Assembly: GCF_020297055.1 (NCBI RefSeq)
Contig: NZ_JAIXCQ010000001.1
Coordinates: 590,487-654,486 of the forward strand
From: Isoptericola luteus
GTDB taxonomy: Bacteria > Actinomycetota > Actinomycetes > Actinomycetales > Cellulomonadaceae
Reading direction: 5' to 3'
Length of the DNA stretch: 64,000 nt
The number at the start of each line of letters is the position of its first letter. Within the stretch, counting starts at the first letter, position 1. Positions 15,913 to 24,404 of the stretch are shown piece by piece. A program made the translations under genes and the position numbers. The notes under the pieces are model-generated. The model saw only the letters and a program-made list of their open reading frames with translations. It did not search any database and had not been told where the DNA came from.

Positions 15913-17286
15913 ATGCCCTCCGTCAACCCGTCCCCGTCCGCCGAGACCGGGTCCGCCCGCCTGCGCTACGCCGTCGTCGGCACCGGCCACCGTGCCGGAA
16001 TGTACGTCTCCGCGCTGATCGGGGACCACGCCGACGACGGCGAGATCGTGGCCTGGGTCGAGCCGAACCCCGTGCGGGCCGCGGTGCACGAGGCCAAGGT
16101 CGCGGCCGCCGTCGGCGGCGAGCGCCCGCTCTACCACCCGGACGACCTCGAGAAGGCTCTCGACGAGCAGCGCGTCGACCGGGTCGTCGTCACCTCCGTC
16201 GACAACACGCACGCCGACCTCGTGTCCCGAGCGCTACGTGCGGGCGCGGACGTCGTCGTCGAGAAGCCCATCGCCGCCACGGCAGCGGAGTCGCGCCAGA
16301 TCGCCGACGCCGTCACCGAGACCGGCCGCGACCTCACCATGACGTTCAACTACCGGTACTCGCCGCGGAACTCGGCGCTGCGCGAGGTGATCGCCTCCGG
16401 GGAGATCGGCGAGGTGCTCAGCGTGCACTTCGACTGGGCCCTGGACACCGTGCACGGCGCCGACTACTTCCGCCGCTGGCACCGGGAGAAGGTCAACAAC
16501 GGCGGCCTGCTGGTGCACAAGTCGAGCCACCACTTCGACCTGGTCAACTGGTGGATCGACGCCGTCCCCGAGCGGGTGTTCGCCACCGGTGGGCGCCGTT
16601 TCTACGGCGACGACGCGGCGCACGCGCGCGGCTACGAGCCGACCGCGGGCGAGCGGGCGCTGAACGAGCAGGGTGTCGACCCCTGGACGCTCGACGTCGA
16701 CGCCGACCCCTACCTGGCCGAGCTCTACGGCCCCGAGGCGCAGGCCCACGACGGGTACCGCCGCGACCGCAGCGTCTTCGACGCCGGCATCACCACCGAG
16801 GACACCCTCGGCCTGGTGGTCGAGTACCGCGGCGGACCGGTGCTCACCTACTCCCTGACGGCGAGTGCCCCGTGGGAGGGGTACCGCGTAGTGGTCAACG
16901 GCTCGCGCGGCCGGGCCGAGCTGGAGGTCGTCGAGCGCGGCTCCGTGGTGTTCGGCGGTGGCAAGGCGGTGCTCGACCCGAGCTTCACCGAGACGTTCGG
17001 CGAGGACACGGTGCGGCCCCACGGCGAGCGGCTCGTCGTGCAGAAGCACTGGGAGCGGGCCGAGGAGCGCCCGATCGTCGAGGTCGGCCCCGGCGGGCAC
17101 GGCGGCGGCGACGCGCTGCTGCTCAGTGACGTGTTCCGCGGCCGGACGGATGCCGACCCCCTGGGCCGTGCCGCTGGCTTCGTCGACGGGCTGCGCGCGT
17201 CGGGCGTCGGGTATGCCGGCAACCGGTCGCTGGAGACGGGTGACCCGGTGCGCCTCGCCGACCTGGGTCTCGGCGTCGACCTCTGA
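15913..17286 (+). CDS. Gfo/Idh/MocA family oxidoreductase, long form
   Basis: A 457-residue NAD(P)-dependent sugar or inositol oxidoreductase. The Rossmann core (RYAVVGTGHRAGMYVSAL) and the signature ADVVVEKPIAATAAES are clear, followed by MTFNYRYSPRNSALREVIASGEIGEV and a substrate domain with WHREKVNNGGLLVHKSSHHFDLVNWWI, containing the conserved lysine-histidine pair. About 70 residues longer than typical members because of a loop near residues 215-290. GGAG lies 7 nt before the ATG. It faces the pectate lyase gene convergently; the LacI-type operator upstream suggests carbohydrate control. Substrate unknown. Confidence 0.85.
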   Translation: MPSVNPSPSAETGSARLRYAVVGTGHRAGMYVSALIGDHADDGEIVAWVEPNPVRAAVHEAKVAAAVGGERPLYHPDDLEKALDEQRVDRVVVTSVDNTHADLVSRALRAGADVVVEKPIAATAAESRQIADAVTETGRDLTMTFNYRYSPRNSALREVIASGEIGEVLSVHFDWALDTVHGADYFRRWHREKVNNGGLLVHKSSHHFDLVNWWIDAVPERVFATGGRRFYGDDAAHARGYEPTAGERALNEQGVDPWTLDVDADPYLAELYGPEAQAHDGYRRDRSVFDAGITTEDTLGLVVEYRGGPVLTYSLTASAPWEGYRVVVNGSRGRAELEVVERGSVVFGGGKAVLDPSFTETFGEDTVRPHGERLVVQKHWERAEERPIVEVGPGGHGGGDALLLSDVFRGRTDADPLGRAAGFVDGLRASGVGYAGNRSLETGDPVRLADLGLGVDL

Positions 17287-17415
17287 CGCCGAGATAGAGA
17301 ACCCCCTCCGCCGAGATAGAGAGGGCTCCCCGCCGAGATAGAGAGCCCACCGGAGTCCTCTCTATCTGGGCGGGGAGCCTTCTCTATCTGGGCGGGGAGC
17401 CCTCTCTATCTCGCG
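17287..17415. repeat. Six-copy inverted cluster of an AGATAGAGA repeat, likely bidirectional terminator
   Basis: Three copies of CGCCGAGATAGAGA read on the plus strand (about 17287-17300, 17309-17323, 17331-17344) and three inverted copies (TCTCTATCTGGGCGG or TCTCTATCTCGCGG, about 17360-17415) follow. The halves can pair in several registers to form long stems. The cluster fills the whole gap between two convergent stop codons. Confidence 0.8.
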
Positions 17416-17416
17416 G

Positions 17417-18865
17417 TCAGCGCAGGGCGCGGGGGAGGGCGGAGCGGATCTCGCCCGCGCCGGCCTTCGCCTCGACGACGGCGTCCACGGCCCGCGTGGG
17501 CAGCAGCCGGTAGCGGTAGTGGTCGGACGGCGCCCAGCGGGCGTCGTCGGCCAGCGGTGCCTGCGCGGTCGCGTTGAACGCCGCCACGACGTCGGTGCGC
17601 CGCCAGTTCACGAGCGTGCCGGTCTCGTGCAGCATCGTGCCGCCGTACGCGCCGACGACCTGCCCGGCGTCCACCCCGCGGGCGAGGCGGATCGCGTTGT
17701 TCTCGGCGACGATGCTCGACTCCTTGCCCGCGCCCCAGAGGTAGAAGAAGCCCTCGCCCGTGGACTGCTCGTACGAGTTGTTGTAGACGTGCACGTCGCC
17801 GAACCGCACGCGCGGAGCCCGCTGGCCGATGTCCTGCCAGTGGTTGTGGTGGATCGTCACCCGGTGCTGGCCACGGTCCTGGGTGCGCGAGTCGGAGGAT
17901 CCGATGATCATCGTCTTGTCGTGCGACTCGAAGCGGTTGTACGACACGGTCACCAGGTCGCTGCCGTGGGTGACGTCGAGCAGGCCGTCGTGGACCTCGA
18001 ACGGGCGGCCGAACACGGTGGGCAGGGACGACGCCGGGTGGTCGCCGTCGTCGAACGTCACGTGGTCGACCCACACGCTCGTGGACGTCCACACGGACAG
18101 GTTGTCGTAGGCGGAGTTCCAGTTCCCCGCGTCGCCGTCGGTGGGGTCCCACTGGGGGAAGCAGTCGTACCCGTCGGACAGGGTCAGGTTGCGCACGATG
18201 ACGTTGTGCGAGTCACGGATGCGCAGGTTCGCCCCGACGATGCCGGCGTCGTCGCCCACCCCGACGATGGTCACGTTGGACCCGACGTGCACCTGGGTCT
18301 GGGCGGCCTGGACGCCGGCGGCGGCCCCGCGGGCGTCCTCGAGCGGGCCTTCCGGCTCGTCGGTGCTGCCCCAGACGGCGGGGTCGTAGGCCGCGACGTA
18401 GTCCGCCATGGTGAACGGCTCGCCGCCGGGCGCCACCTGCACCTGGTCGGCGAAGTCCTGGCACTCGAGCCGCTCGCCGTCCGGGCCGGCGAAGGCGTCG
18501 ATCGTGCCGCGGACATAGACGATCCGCGGGGTCTCGTCGCCCCGCCCGTCGTTCTCGTCGGACCCGGGTTCCCCGCCGAGGGCGTCGCGCAGCCCGGCCC
18601 AGGTGTCGACGACGTAGACCTCGTCGCCGGAGGCCGCGGCGCCGCCCGTCACGGGCGCGGCGTCGCGGGTCCGCCCCTCGGGTGCCGTGGTGGTGGCCAC
18701 GGAGGCCCACCCGTTCGCGCCGGGGCTGATGACCTGCCGGCCGAGGTCGGCGGGGGTGGGGTGCGGGTGGTGCGGGCGGCCGTGGGCGCCGGCCGCGCCG
18801 GCCCCCGTCCCCAGCAGCAGGGCGGCGACGGCCAGCCCCGCGGTGGTGCGTGCAGCGGTGCGCAT
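17417..18865 (-). CDS. Secreted pectate lyase, family PL1
   Basis: A 482-residue protein with a signal peptide (residues 1-27, RTTAGLAVAALLLGTGAGAAGA) and a right-handed beta-helix pectate lyase domain that cleaves polygalacturonate by beta-elimination with calcium. The family motifs are present: SNVTIVGVGDDAGIVGANLRI, the VWVDHVTFDDGDH strand, and HHNHWQDIGQRAPRVRFGDVHVYNNSY, in which the arginine of the RAPR segment is the catalytic base and stabilises the product. RIVYVRGTID marks the helix start. AAAGGAG precedes the ATG at 18865. No binding module is attached. It feeds the neighbouring oligosaccharide uptake and oxidoreductase genes. Confidence 0.92.
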   Translation of the reverse strand: MRTAARTTAGLAVAALLLGTGAGAAGAHGRPHHPHPTPADLGRQVISPGANGWASVATTTAPEGRTRDAAPVTGGAAASGDEVYVVDTWAGLRDALGGEPGSDENDGRGDETPRIVYVRGTIDAFAGPDGERLECQDFADQVQVAPGGEPFTMADYVAAYDPAVWGSTDEPEGPLEDARGAAAGVQAAQTQVHVGSNVTIVGVGDDAGIVGANLRIRDSHNVIVRNLTLSDGYDCFPQWDPTDGDAGNWNSAYDNLSVWTSTSVWVDHVTFDDGDHPASSLPTVFGRPFEVHDGLLDVTHGSDLVTVSYNRFESHDKTMIIGSSDSRTQDRGQHRVTIHHNHWQDIGQRAPRVRFGDVHVYNNSYEQSTGEGFFYLWGAGKESSIVAENNAIRLARGVDAGQVVGAYGGTMLHETGTLVNWRRTDVVAAFNATAQAPLADDARWAPSDHYRYRLLPTRAVDAVVEAKAGAGEIRSALPRALR

Positions 18866-18914
18866 GATGCGAAACTCCTTTGTATCGATCCGTAGTTCTC
18901 GATCCGGTGCTCCT

Positions 18915-18934
18915 CGATCGGGCGTGCCCGATCG
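18915..18934. promoter_or_regulatory. Palindrome upstream of the pectate lyase gene
   Basis: CGATCGGGC and GCCCGATCG form a perfect inverted repeat around GT, within a region unusually rich in GATC (four nearby). It is 50-70 bp upstream of the pectate lyase start and is a candidate operator; no family consensus is recognised. Confidence 0.35.
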
Positions 18935-18996
18935 GTGGTGCGGTACTGCGTCCCGACGGGCGCGACGCTGCGCCGGGCGGGAGGGCCAGGGGAGGG

Positions 18997-20178
18997 TCAC
19001 ACCGTCCAGGGCGCCCCCAGCTCGGTGAAGGTGCGCTGGGTGCGGGCGACGTCCTCGCACCAGCGCGCGACGTCGGTGACCACGGGGTGCCGGTCGCCGG
19101 CGTCGCCGGCCCAGGTGACGTGCTCGTCGCCGACGGGCCGGGGGTCAGGGCCGGTGCGCACGGCTTCCAGCACCCGCATGAACGCGCCGGTGTCGCGCAC
19201 GTCGCACAGGAGCGGCCGCTCGGCGGGCGCGGTGCGGGCGGCGAGCAGGTCCTCCAGCAGCGGGGTGCGGCCGTAGGTCTTGTCGATGCTCACGCGGTCG
19301 GTGCGCAGCAGGAGCCGGTCGTGCTCGTACTCGAGCACGAGCTCGCCGGCGGTGCCGAGCATGAGCACGCGGGCGGGGGTGCGCTCCGCCGCGCACAGCG
19401 TGAGGCCGAAGCCGTACCGCCGTCCGTCGGCGCCTGCCACGCGGACGGACGACGTGTCGTCCGACTCGATCGGGTTCGCGCGGTACAGGTCGGTGTCGAC
19501 CCAGGCGACGTCCTCGGCGCGCGTCGCCCCGCCGAGGCGCAGCGCGGTCGCCACGGCGTGGGCGAGCGGGTTGGTGACGACGCCGTCGACGACGTCGCGC
19601 CCGTCCAGGCGCCGCCGCCCGGCCCAGGGTGCGCGGGCCCAGTAGGACGCCGTGCGGACCCAGGCGCCGACCGCGCCGATCCCGGTGACCTCGCCGATCT
19701 CGCCGCGGGCGACGAGGTCGGCCGCGGCGGGCAGCGCCTGGGACCCGAAAGTCTGGAAGCCGACCTGGCAGCGCCGGCCGGTGCGCTCCGCGACGGCGAC
19801 CAGCTCGGTGTGCTCGGCGAGGGACGCGGTGGTCGGCTTCTCCAGCAGCACGTCCATGCCGGCCTCCATGGCGGCGCGCGCCAGGGGCAGGTGCGTGGGG
19901 ATGGGGGTGCTGAGCACGACGACGTCGACGGGGGCGCCCGGCGCCGAGATCAGGTCGCCGAGGGTGGGGAACCAGGGTGTCCCGGCCGCGTGGGCCTCGT
20001 GCTCGGGCCCGGGCTCGTGCGGGTCGACGACGGCGGCCAGCACCGCGCGGCTCGTGCGCTGGAGCTCGAGCACGCGTCGCACGTGCGAGGCGCCGTGGCT
20101 GTGCACGCCGACGACGGCGATCCGGGGGAGCGCTTTCCTGTCGCTGTCGTCGATCCAGGTCGAGGTGGTCGTGGTCAT
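18997..20178 (-). CDS. Gfo/Idh/MocA family oxidoreductase
   Basis: A 393-residue NAD(P)-dependent oxidoreductase: Rossmann start RIAVVGVHSHGASHVRRVL, signature GMDVLLEKPTTASLAEH, and a C-terminal domain with VVDGVVTNPLAHAVATALRLGG, where an asparagine-histidine pair occupies the usual catalytic site. It lies 76 nt downstream of the LacI-DUF6807 gene in the same direction and probably shares its transcript; DUF6807 proteins and Gfo/Idh enzymes are frequent neighbours. The early codons contain GGGAGCGCTTTCC (20126-20138), which resembles a LacI half-palindrome and might act as an internal operator (weak). Substrate unknown. Confidence 0.82.
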   Translation of the reverse strand: MTTTTSTWIDDSDRKALPRIAVVGVHSHGASHVRRVLELQRTSRAVLAAVVDPHEPGPEHEAHAAGTPWFPTLGDLISAPGAPVDVVVLSTPIPTHLPLARAAMEAGMDVLLEKPTTASLAEHTELVAVAERTGRRCQVGFQTFGSQALPAAADLVARGEIGEVTGIGAVGAWVRTASYWARAPWAGRRRLDGRDVVDGVVTNPLAHAVATALRLGGATRAEDVAWVDTDLYRANPIESDDTSSVRVAGADGRRYGFGLTLCAAERTPARVLMLGTAGELVLEYEHDRLLLRTDRVSIDKTYGRTPLLEDLLAARTAPAERPLLCDVRDTGAFMRVLEAVRTGPDPRPVGDEHVTWAGDAGDRHPVVTDVARWCEDVARTQRTFTELGAPWTV

Positions 20179-20254
20179 CGCCGTCCTGTCGAGGTCTCGG
20201 GTGGTTCCGTGGTCGAGGAGCGTCGGTGCGTGCTCCGGGTGGGCTCCGGACTGC

Positions 20255-22213
20255 TCAGCGCAGCCCGGTCGCCAGCTCCGCGGCCTCGTCCTGGTCGAGG
20301 GCGCGGTCGAGGAGCGCGGCCACGACGCCCGTCTCGACGGTGCCGCCCGCGGGCACGAGCAGCGGGGTGTCCCACACCAGGGCCGGGCAGGCGCCGGGGT
20401 ACTCCGCGGCCCGAAGGAACCAGTGCCGCGCCGGCGAGGTCTGGGTGAGGAGCGTCGTCGTCTCGCGGTCGCCGTCCCGGTCGCGGTGGAGCTGCACGAA
20501 CGCGACCCACGGCGACGTGCTGCCGTGCGCGTGCTCCTCGCCGGGGCCGCCCGCGGACAGCACGGTGGTGCGCTCCGCCTTCGGCAGGCGCCAGAACACG
20601 CCGCCGTAGGCTGCGCCCGGGCGGCCGTTGGTCGCCGGGGACCGGATCTCGAGCGGGCCGCCGGTGGCGTGCAGCGTGGTGCGCCACTCCAGCACCCAGC
20701 CGTCGTCGAGCAGCCGCGCGCCGATGCGCCGGCGCTCGTCGAGCTGCGGCTCACCGTGCTCGTCGCGCCATTCGAGGCTGTCGACGAGCAGGTGCGGGGC
20801 CAGCGGGTCGACCGAGACCCCGGTGCTCACCTGGCGCCCGTGGTTGGGCAGCAGGGTGGGTCCCACGTCGGCGACGTAGGTGCGCCCGCCCCAGTGGCTG
20901 GTCCCGTTCACGTCGGGCACGGCGACCCCGACGCCGTAGTGGTGGCGGTGGTCCACGGGGCCGGCGTCGGTGAGCGGCACCCCGGCCAGCGAGTGCACAG
21001 GGTGCAGGTAGGGACGCGGCGAGTGGATCGTCGGGAGGCGGGACCCGTTCTCGTACCGGGCGAGTGCGACGCGGTCCCGTGAGCGGTGCAGCACCATGGC
21101 GTCGCCCTCCGCGGCCCAGGTCGGCACCTGCTCCACCGCCTCCTCCGTCGCGCCGTCCGGTGTCGGCCCGGCCTCGGTGACCTGGGCACGGGCGATCTGC
21201 TGCGGCACCGTGCCGGTGCTCGTGCGAACCTCGAGGCGCGCGCTGAACCGGGTGGTCGTGGCCGGGTGGGACTCGTCGTCGATCACGGCGTGCAGCTCGC
21301 GCCACGCGTGCTTGCCGAGCTCGTCCTGGGGCACGGCGGCCGTCGTGAGGCCGGGCGTGGCGTACCGGGCGAGGTCGATGTCGTCGTAGCCCGCCACCGA
21401 GATGTCCTTGGGGACGGCCACGCCGAGCTCGTTGAGCGCGGCGAGGAGGCCGAACGCGACCAGGTCGTTGAACGCGACGACGCCGGTGACGCGGCTGGCG
21501 AGGACGGCGTCGGCGGCCGCGTGCCCGGCGGCCAGGTCGGCACCGGTGTCGAGCTCCACGATCTCGAGCTCGGGGCGGCGCTCTCGCACGAGGGCGATCC
21601 CTTGCCGGCGGGCGGCGTCGGTCGCGGCGAGCCGCGGCCCGCCCAGGTAGGCCAGGCGGCGGTGCCCGAGCCCGGCGAGGTGCTCCACGAGCTGCACCGT
21701 CGCATCGGCGTAGTCGACCACGAGGCTCGGGATGGACGGGTGCGCGATCTCCCGGTTGATGACGACGGCGGGCTCGACGTCGAGCAACAGCGCGTCCAGC
21801 TCCGCGGTGGGCATGCGGGGCGAGACGAGGAGCAGCGCGTCGCAGCGCTGACGCGCGTCGCGGGCGATCGAGGCCTCCTGCGACGGGTCCTCGGCGGAGT
21901 CCGCGACGAGGACGCGGTAGCCGTCGGTCGCGGCCGCCGTACTCACCCCGCGCAGGATCTGCTGGAAGACGGGGTTCGCGAGGTCGGGGACCACGAGAGC
22001 CACCGTCGTGGTGCGGCCGATCGACAGGCTCCGCGCGATGTTGCTGGGCCGGTAGTTGAGCTCGATCGCGGCTTCCTGGACGCGCGCGGTGATCGCCGGG
22101 TCGACGGTGCTGCGTCCGTTCATGACGCGGGACACGGTGGCGCGCGAGACGCCTGCGGCGGAAGCCACGTCCGCGATGGTCACGGCAGGACGCCGTACGT
22201 TGAGCCCGGCCAT
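20255..22213 (-). CDS. LacI family regulator fused to a DUF6807 (PmoA-like) domain
   Basis: A 652-residue two-part protein. Residues 1-340 are a complete LacI/GalR repressor: helix-turn-helix VTIADVASAAGVSRATVSRVMNG, hinge RPSNIARSLSIGRTTTVALVVP, sensor domain ending VPKDISVAGYDDIDLARYATPGLTT and LEVRTST. Residues about 370-652 match DUF6807: YLHPVHSLAGVPLTDAGPVDHRHHYGVGVAV, HWGGRTYV, ATNGRPGAAYGGVFWRLP and ALVWDTPLLVPAGG. The join shows no frameshift. ATG 22213 is preferred over GTG 22216 because of spacing from AGGAGG. It is divergent from the sugar ABC operon, which has a twin LacI-type operator. The DUF6807 role is unknown; it may be an enzyme or ligand-binding domain linked to regulation. 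Confidence 0.85.
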   Translation of the reverse strand: MAGLNVRRPAVTIADVASAAGVSRATVSRVMNGRSTVDPAITARVQEAAIELNYRPSNIARSLSIGRTTTVALVVPDLANPVFQQILRGVSTAAATDGYRVLVADSAEDPSQEASIARDARQRCDALLLVSPRMPTAELDALLLDVEPAVVINREIAHPSIPSLVVDYADATVQLVEHLAGLGHRRLAYLGGPRLAATDAARRQGIALVRERRPELEIVELDTGADLAAGHAAADAVLASRVTGVVAFNDLVAFGLLAALNELGVAVPKDISVAGYDDIDLARYATPGLTTAAVPQDELGKHAWRELHAVIDDESHPATTTRFSARLEVRTSTGTVPQQIARAQVTEAGPTPDGATEEAVEQVPTWAAEGDAMVLHRSRDRVALARYENGSRLPTIHSPRPYLHPVHSLAGVPLTDAGPVDHRHHYGVGVAVPDVNGTSHWGGRTYVADVGPTLLPNHGRQVSTGVSVDPLAPHLLVDSLEWRDEHGEPQLDERRRIGARLLDDGWVLEWRTTLHATGGPLEIRSPATNGRPGAAYGGVFWRLPKAERTTVLSAGGPGEEHAHGSTSPWVAFVQLHRDRDGDRETTTLLTQTSPARHWFLRAAEYPGACPALVWDTPLLVPAGGTVETGVVAALLDRALDQDEAAELATGLR

Positions 22214-22300
22214 CACAGCCCTCCTTCGTGGGCGCGCCCGTCGTCCGCGGTGCGCCGTTCGGCGGCGCGTCGGTGCGCCGCACTTTCTGACCGTACACCA

Positions 22301-22350
22301 TTGGAAACCGGTTGCTCATCTGGTAGCGTCCCCAACGAGCAACCGGTTTC
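22301..22350 (+). promoter_or_regulatory. Sugar ABC operon promoter with twin LacI-type operator
   Basis: TTGGAA (22301-22306), a 17-nt spacer and TAGCGT (22324-22329) form the promoter. GAAACCGGTTGCTC (22304-22317) overlaps the minus-35 and its exact inverse GAGCAACCGGTTTC (22337-22350) covers the start region; each holds the palindrome AACCGGTT. Centres are 33 bp apart, allowing same-face binding of two dimers. Confidence 0.75.
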
Positions 22351-22472
22351 AGGCCGGGGTGCCGGCCTTGCCGGCCACCGCGCTCGCACTGGCAGCTGGT
22401 TGGTAATGGTCGAGGACGATCAGGGAGGCAGGCGATGACGCCTACCGCGACGACGCACCGGGAGGTGCGCTC

Positions 22473-23396
22473 ATGGCCGTGATCCAGGAGGTCGCGCGCG
22501 CCCGCTCCATCGGGCGTGAGCGGCGCAAGGGAGACGGCAAGGCAGCAGCGGTGTTCCTCGCGCCCTGGTTCGCAGGGCTCGTGCTGATCACGGCGTTCCC
22601 GCTCCTCGCGTCGCTCTATCTGTCGTTCACCGACTACAGCCTGCTCGCGGCGCCGAACTGGGTCGGGGTCGAGAACTACACGGCGATGTTCTCCGACCCG
22701 CGCTTCTACCAGGCGCTCAAGGTCACGTTCCTGTACGTGTTCATCTCGGTGCCCCTGCAGCTCGCCGCAGCCCTCGCGCTGGCGATGGTGCTCGACAAGG
22801 GCCTGCGGGGCCTCGCGTTCTACCGGTCCGTGTACTACCTGCCGTCGCTGCTCGGCGGCAGCGTCGCGATCGCCATCCTCTGGCGGCAGGTGTTCGGCGC
22901 CGACGGCCTCGTGAACCAGGTGCTCGCGTTCTTCGGCGTCGAGGGCTACGGCTGGGTGTCCCACCCGGACTACGCGCTCGGCACCCTCATGGTCCTGAAC
23001 GTGTGGACCTTCGGCGCCCCGATGGTCATCTTCCTGGCGGGGCTGCGCCAGATCCCGGCCATGTACTACGAGGCCGCGTCCATCGACGGCGCCGGGCGCT
23101 GGCGCCAGTTCCGCAACATCACGCTGCCGCTGCTGACGCCGATCGTGTTCTTCAACCTGGTCCTGCAGCTCATCGGGGCGTTCCAGACCTTCACCCAGGC
23201 GTTCATCGTCTCGGGCGGCACCGGCGGCCCCGTCGACTCGACGCTCTTCTACACGCTCTACCTGTACGAGAAGGGCTTCGGCTCGTACCAGATGGGCTAC
23301 GCGTCGGCGATGGCCTGGTTCCTGCTCCTCATCATCGCGGGCATGACCGCGGTGAACTTCCTCGCCTCCAAGTTCTGGGTCTTCTACGATGACTGA
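22473..23396 (+). CDS. Sugar ABC transporter permease (MalF/UgpA type)
   Basis: A 307-residue inner-membrane permease with six predicted membrane segments beginning at AAVFLAPWFAGLVLITAFPLLASLYLSF. The EAA loop that contacts the ATPase is recognisable as YYEAASIDGAGRWRQFRNITLPLLTPIV, with the conserved G and LP. GGGAGG precedes the ATG. It forms a heterodimer with the next gene, whose start overlaps its stop by 8 nt. No ATPase gene is present, as is common in actinobacteria where one MsiK/MsmK ATPase serves several importers. Oligosaccharide or glycoside uptake is likely, given the pectate lyase and LacI regulator. Confidence 0.92.
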   Translation: MAVIQEVARARSIGRERRKGDGKAAAVFLAPWFAGLVLITAFPLLASLYLSFTDYSLLAAPNWVGVENYTAMFSDPRFYQALKVTFLYVFISVPLQLAAALALAMVLDKGLRGLAFYRSVYYLPSLLGGSVAIAILWRQVFGADGLVNQVLAFFGVEGYGWVSHPDYALGTLMVLNVWTFGAPMVIFLAGLRQIPAMYYEAASIDGAGRWRQFRNITLPLLTPIVFFNLVLQLIGAFQTFTQAFIVSGGTGGPVDSTLFYTLYLYEKGFGSYQMGYASAMAWFLLLIIAGMTAVNFLASKFWVFYDD

Positions 23397-24330
23397 CGCT
23401 CCCGTGCGGCCCGCGCCGCGTCCCGACGCCCACCGCGGTCCGGCCACGCTCTCCGAGGTGGCGGCGTCCTACCCCGACAGCCCGCGACGCCGCCGGCGTC
23501 TGGGCCCGAGCCTGCGCCGGGTCGCCCGGCACGTGGCGCTCATCGCGTTCGGCCTGATCATGCTGTACCCGCTGCTGTGGATGCTGGCGAGCTCGTTCAA
23601 GCCGACGGACCTGATCTTCCGTGAGCCGGGCCTGATCCCCACCGAGCTGGACCTCGGCAACTACACCGACGGCTGGAACGCGCTGCTGCACCCGTTCGGC
23701 CACTACCTGATGAACTCGGCGCTGGTCGTGCTCGGGTGCGTGCTCGGCAACCTGGTCTCGTGCTCGATGGCGGCCTACGCGTTCGCGCGGCTCAAGTTCC
23801 GTGGCCGTGGCATCTGGTTCGCCGTCATGCTCATGTCGATCATGCTGCCGATCCACGTGATCATCGTGCCGCAGTACATCCTGTTCTCGTCCCTCGAGTG
23901 GATCAACACGTTCCTGCCGCTGATCGTGCCGAAGCTCCTGGCCACCGACGCGTTCTTCGTGTTCCTCATGGTCCAGTTCTTCCGCGGCATCCCCAAGGAG
24001 CTGGACGAGGCCGCCCGCCTCGACGGCTGCGGCCACGGCCGGATCTTCCTGCAGATCATGCTGCCGCTGTCCCTGCCGGCGCTCGCGACCACCGCGATCT
24101 TCACGTTCATCTGGACCTGGAACGACTTCTTCAGCCAGCTGATCTTCCTGACCCGACCCGACATGTACACGGTGCCGCTCGCGCTGCGCACGTTCGTCGA
24201 CGCGACGAGCAACAGCTCGTGGGGACCCCTGTTCGCGATGTCCATCGTGTCCCTGATCCCGGTCTTCCTCGTCTTCCTGTTCGGCCAGAAGTACCTCGTC
24301 AAGGGGATCGCCACGACGGGGATCAAGTAG
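23389..24330 (+). CDS. Sugar ABC transporter permease (MalG/UgpE type)
   Basis: A 313-residue permease. After an arginine-rich cytoplasmic N-terminus, six hydrophobic segments follow, from HVALIAFGLIMLYPLLWMLAS to a final VSLIPVFLVFLFGQ. The EAA loop reads ELDEAARLDGCGHGRIFLQIMLPLSLPAL and the C-terminal QKYLVKGIATTGIK is characteristic of CUT1-family MalG-like permeases. It overlaps the first permease by 8 nt and is followed 74 nt later by the binding protein. Together they form the translocation channel of the importer. Confidence 0.92.
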   Translation: MTDAPVRPAPRPDAHRGPATLSEVAASYPDSPRRRRRLGPSLRRVARHVALIAFGLIMLYPLLWMLASSFKPTDLIFREPGLIPTELDLGNYTDGWNALLHPFGHYLMNSALVVLGCVLGNLVSCSMAAYAFARLKFRGRGIWFAVMLMSIMLPIHVIIVPQYILFSSLEWINTFLPLIVPKLLATDAFFVFLMVQFFRGIPKELDEAARLDGCGHGRIFLQIMLPLSLPALATTAIFTFIWTWNDFFSQLIFLTRPDMYTVPLALRTFVDATSNSSWGPLFAMSIVSLIPVFLVFLFGQKYLVKGIATTGIK

Positions 24331-24404
24331 AGCTCCACCCGCGCCCCGCCCGGGGCCGGCGCCGTTGAACGACGACGTTTCACACGCGCACACGAAGGAG
24401 AACC

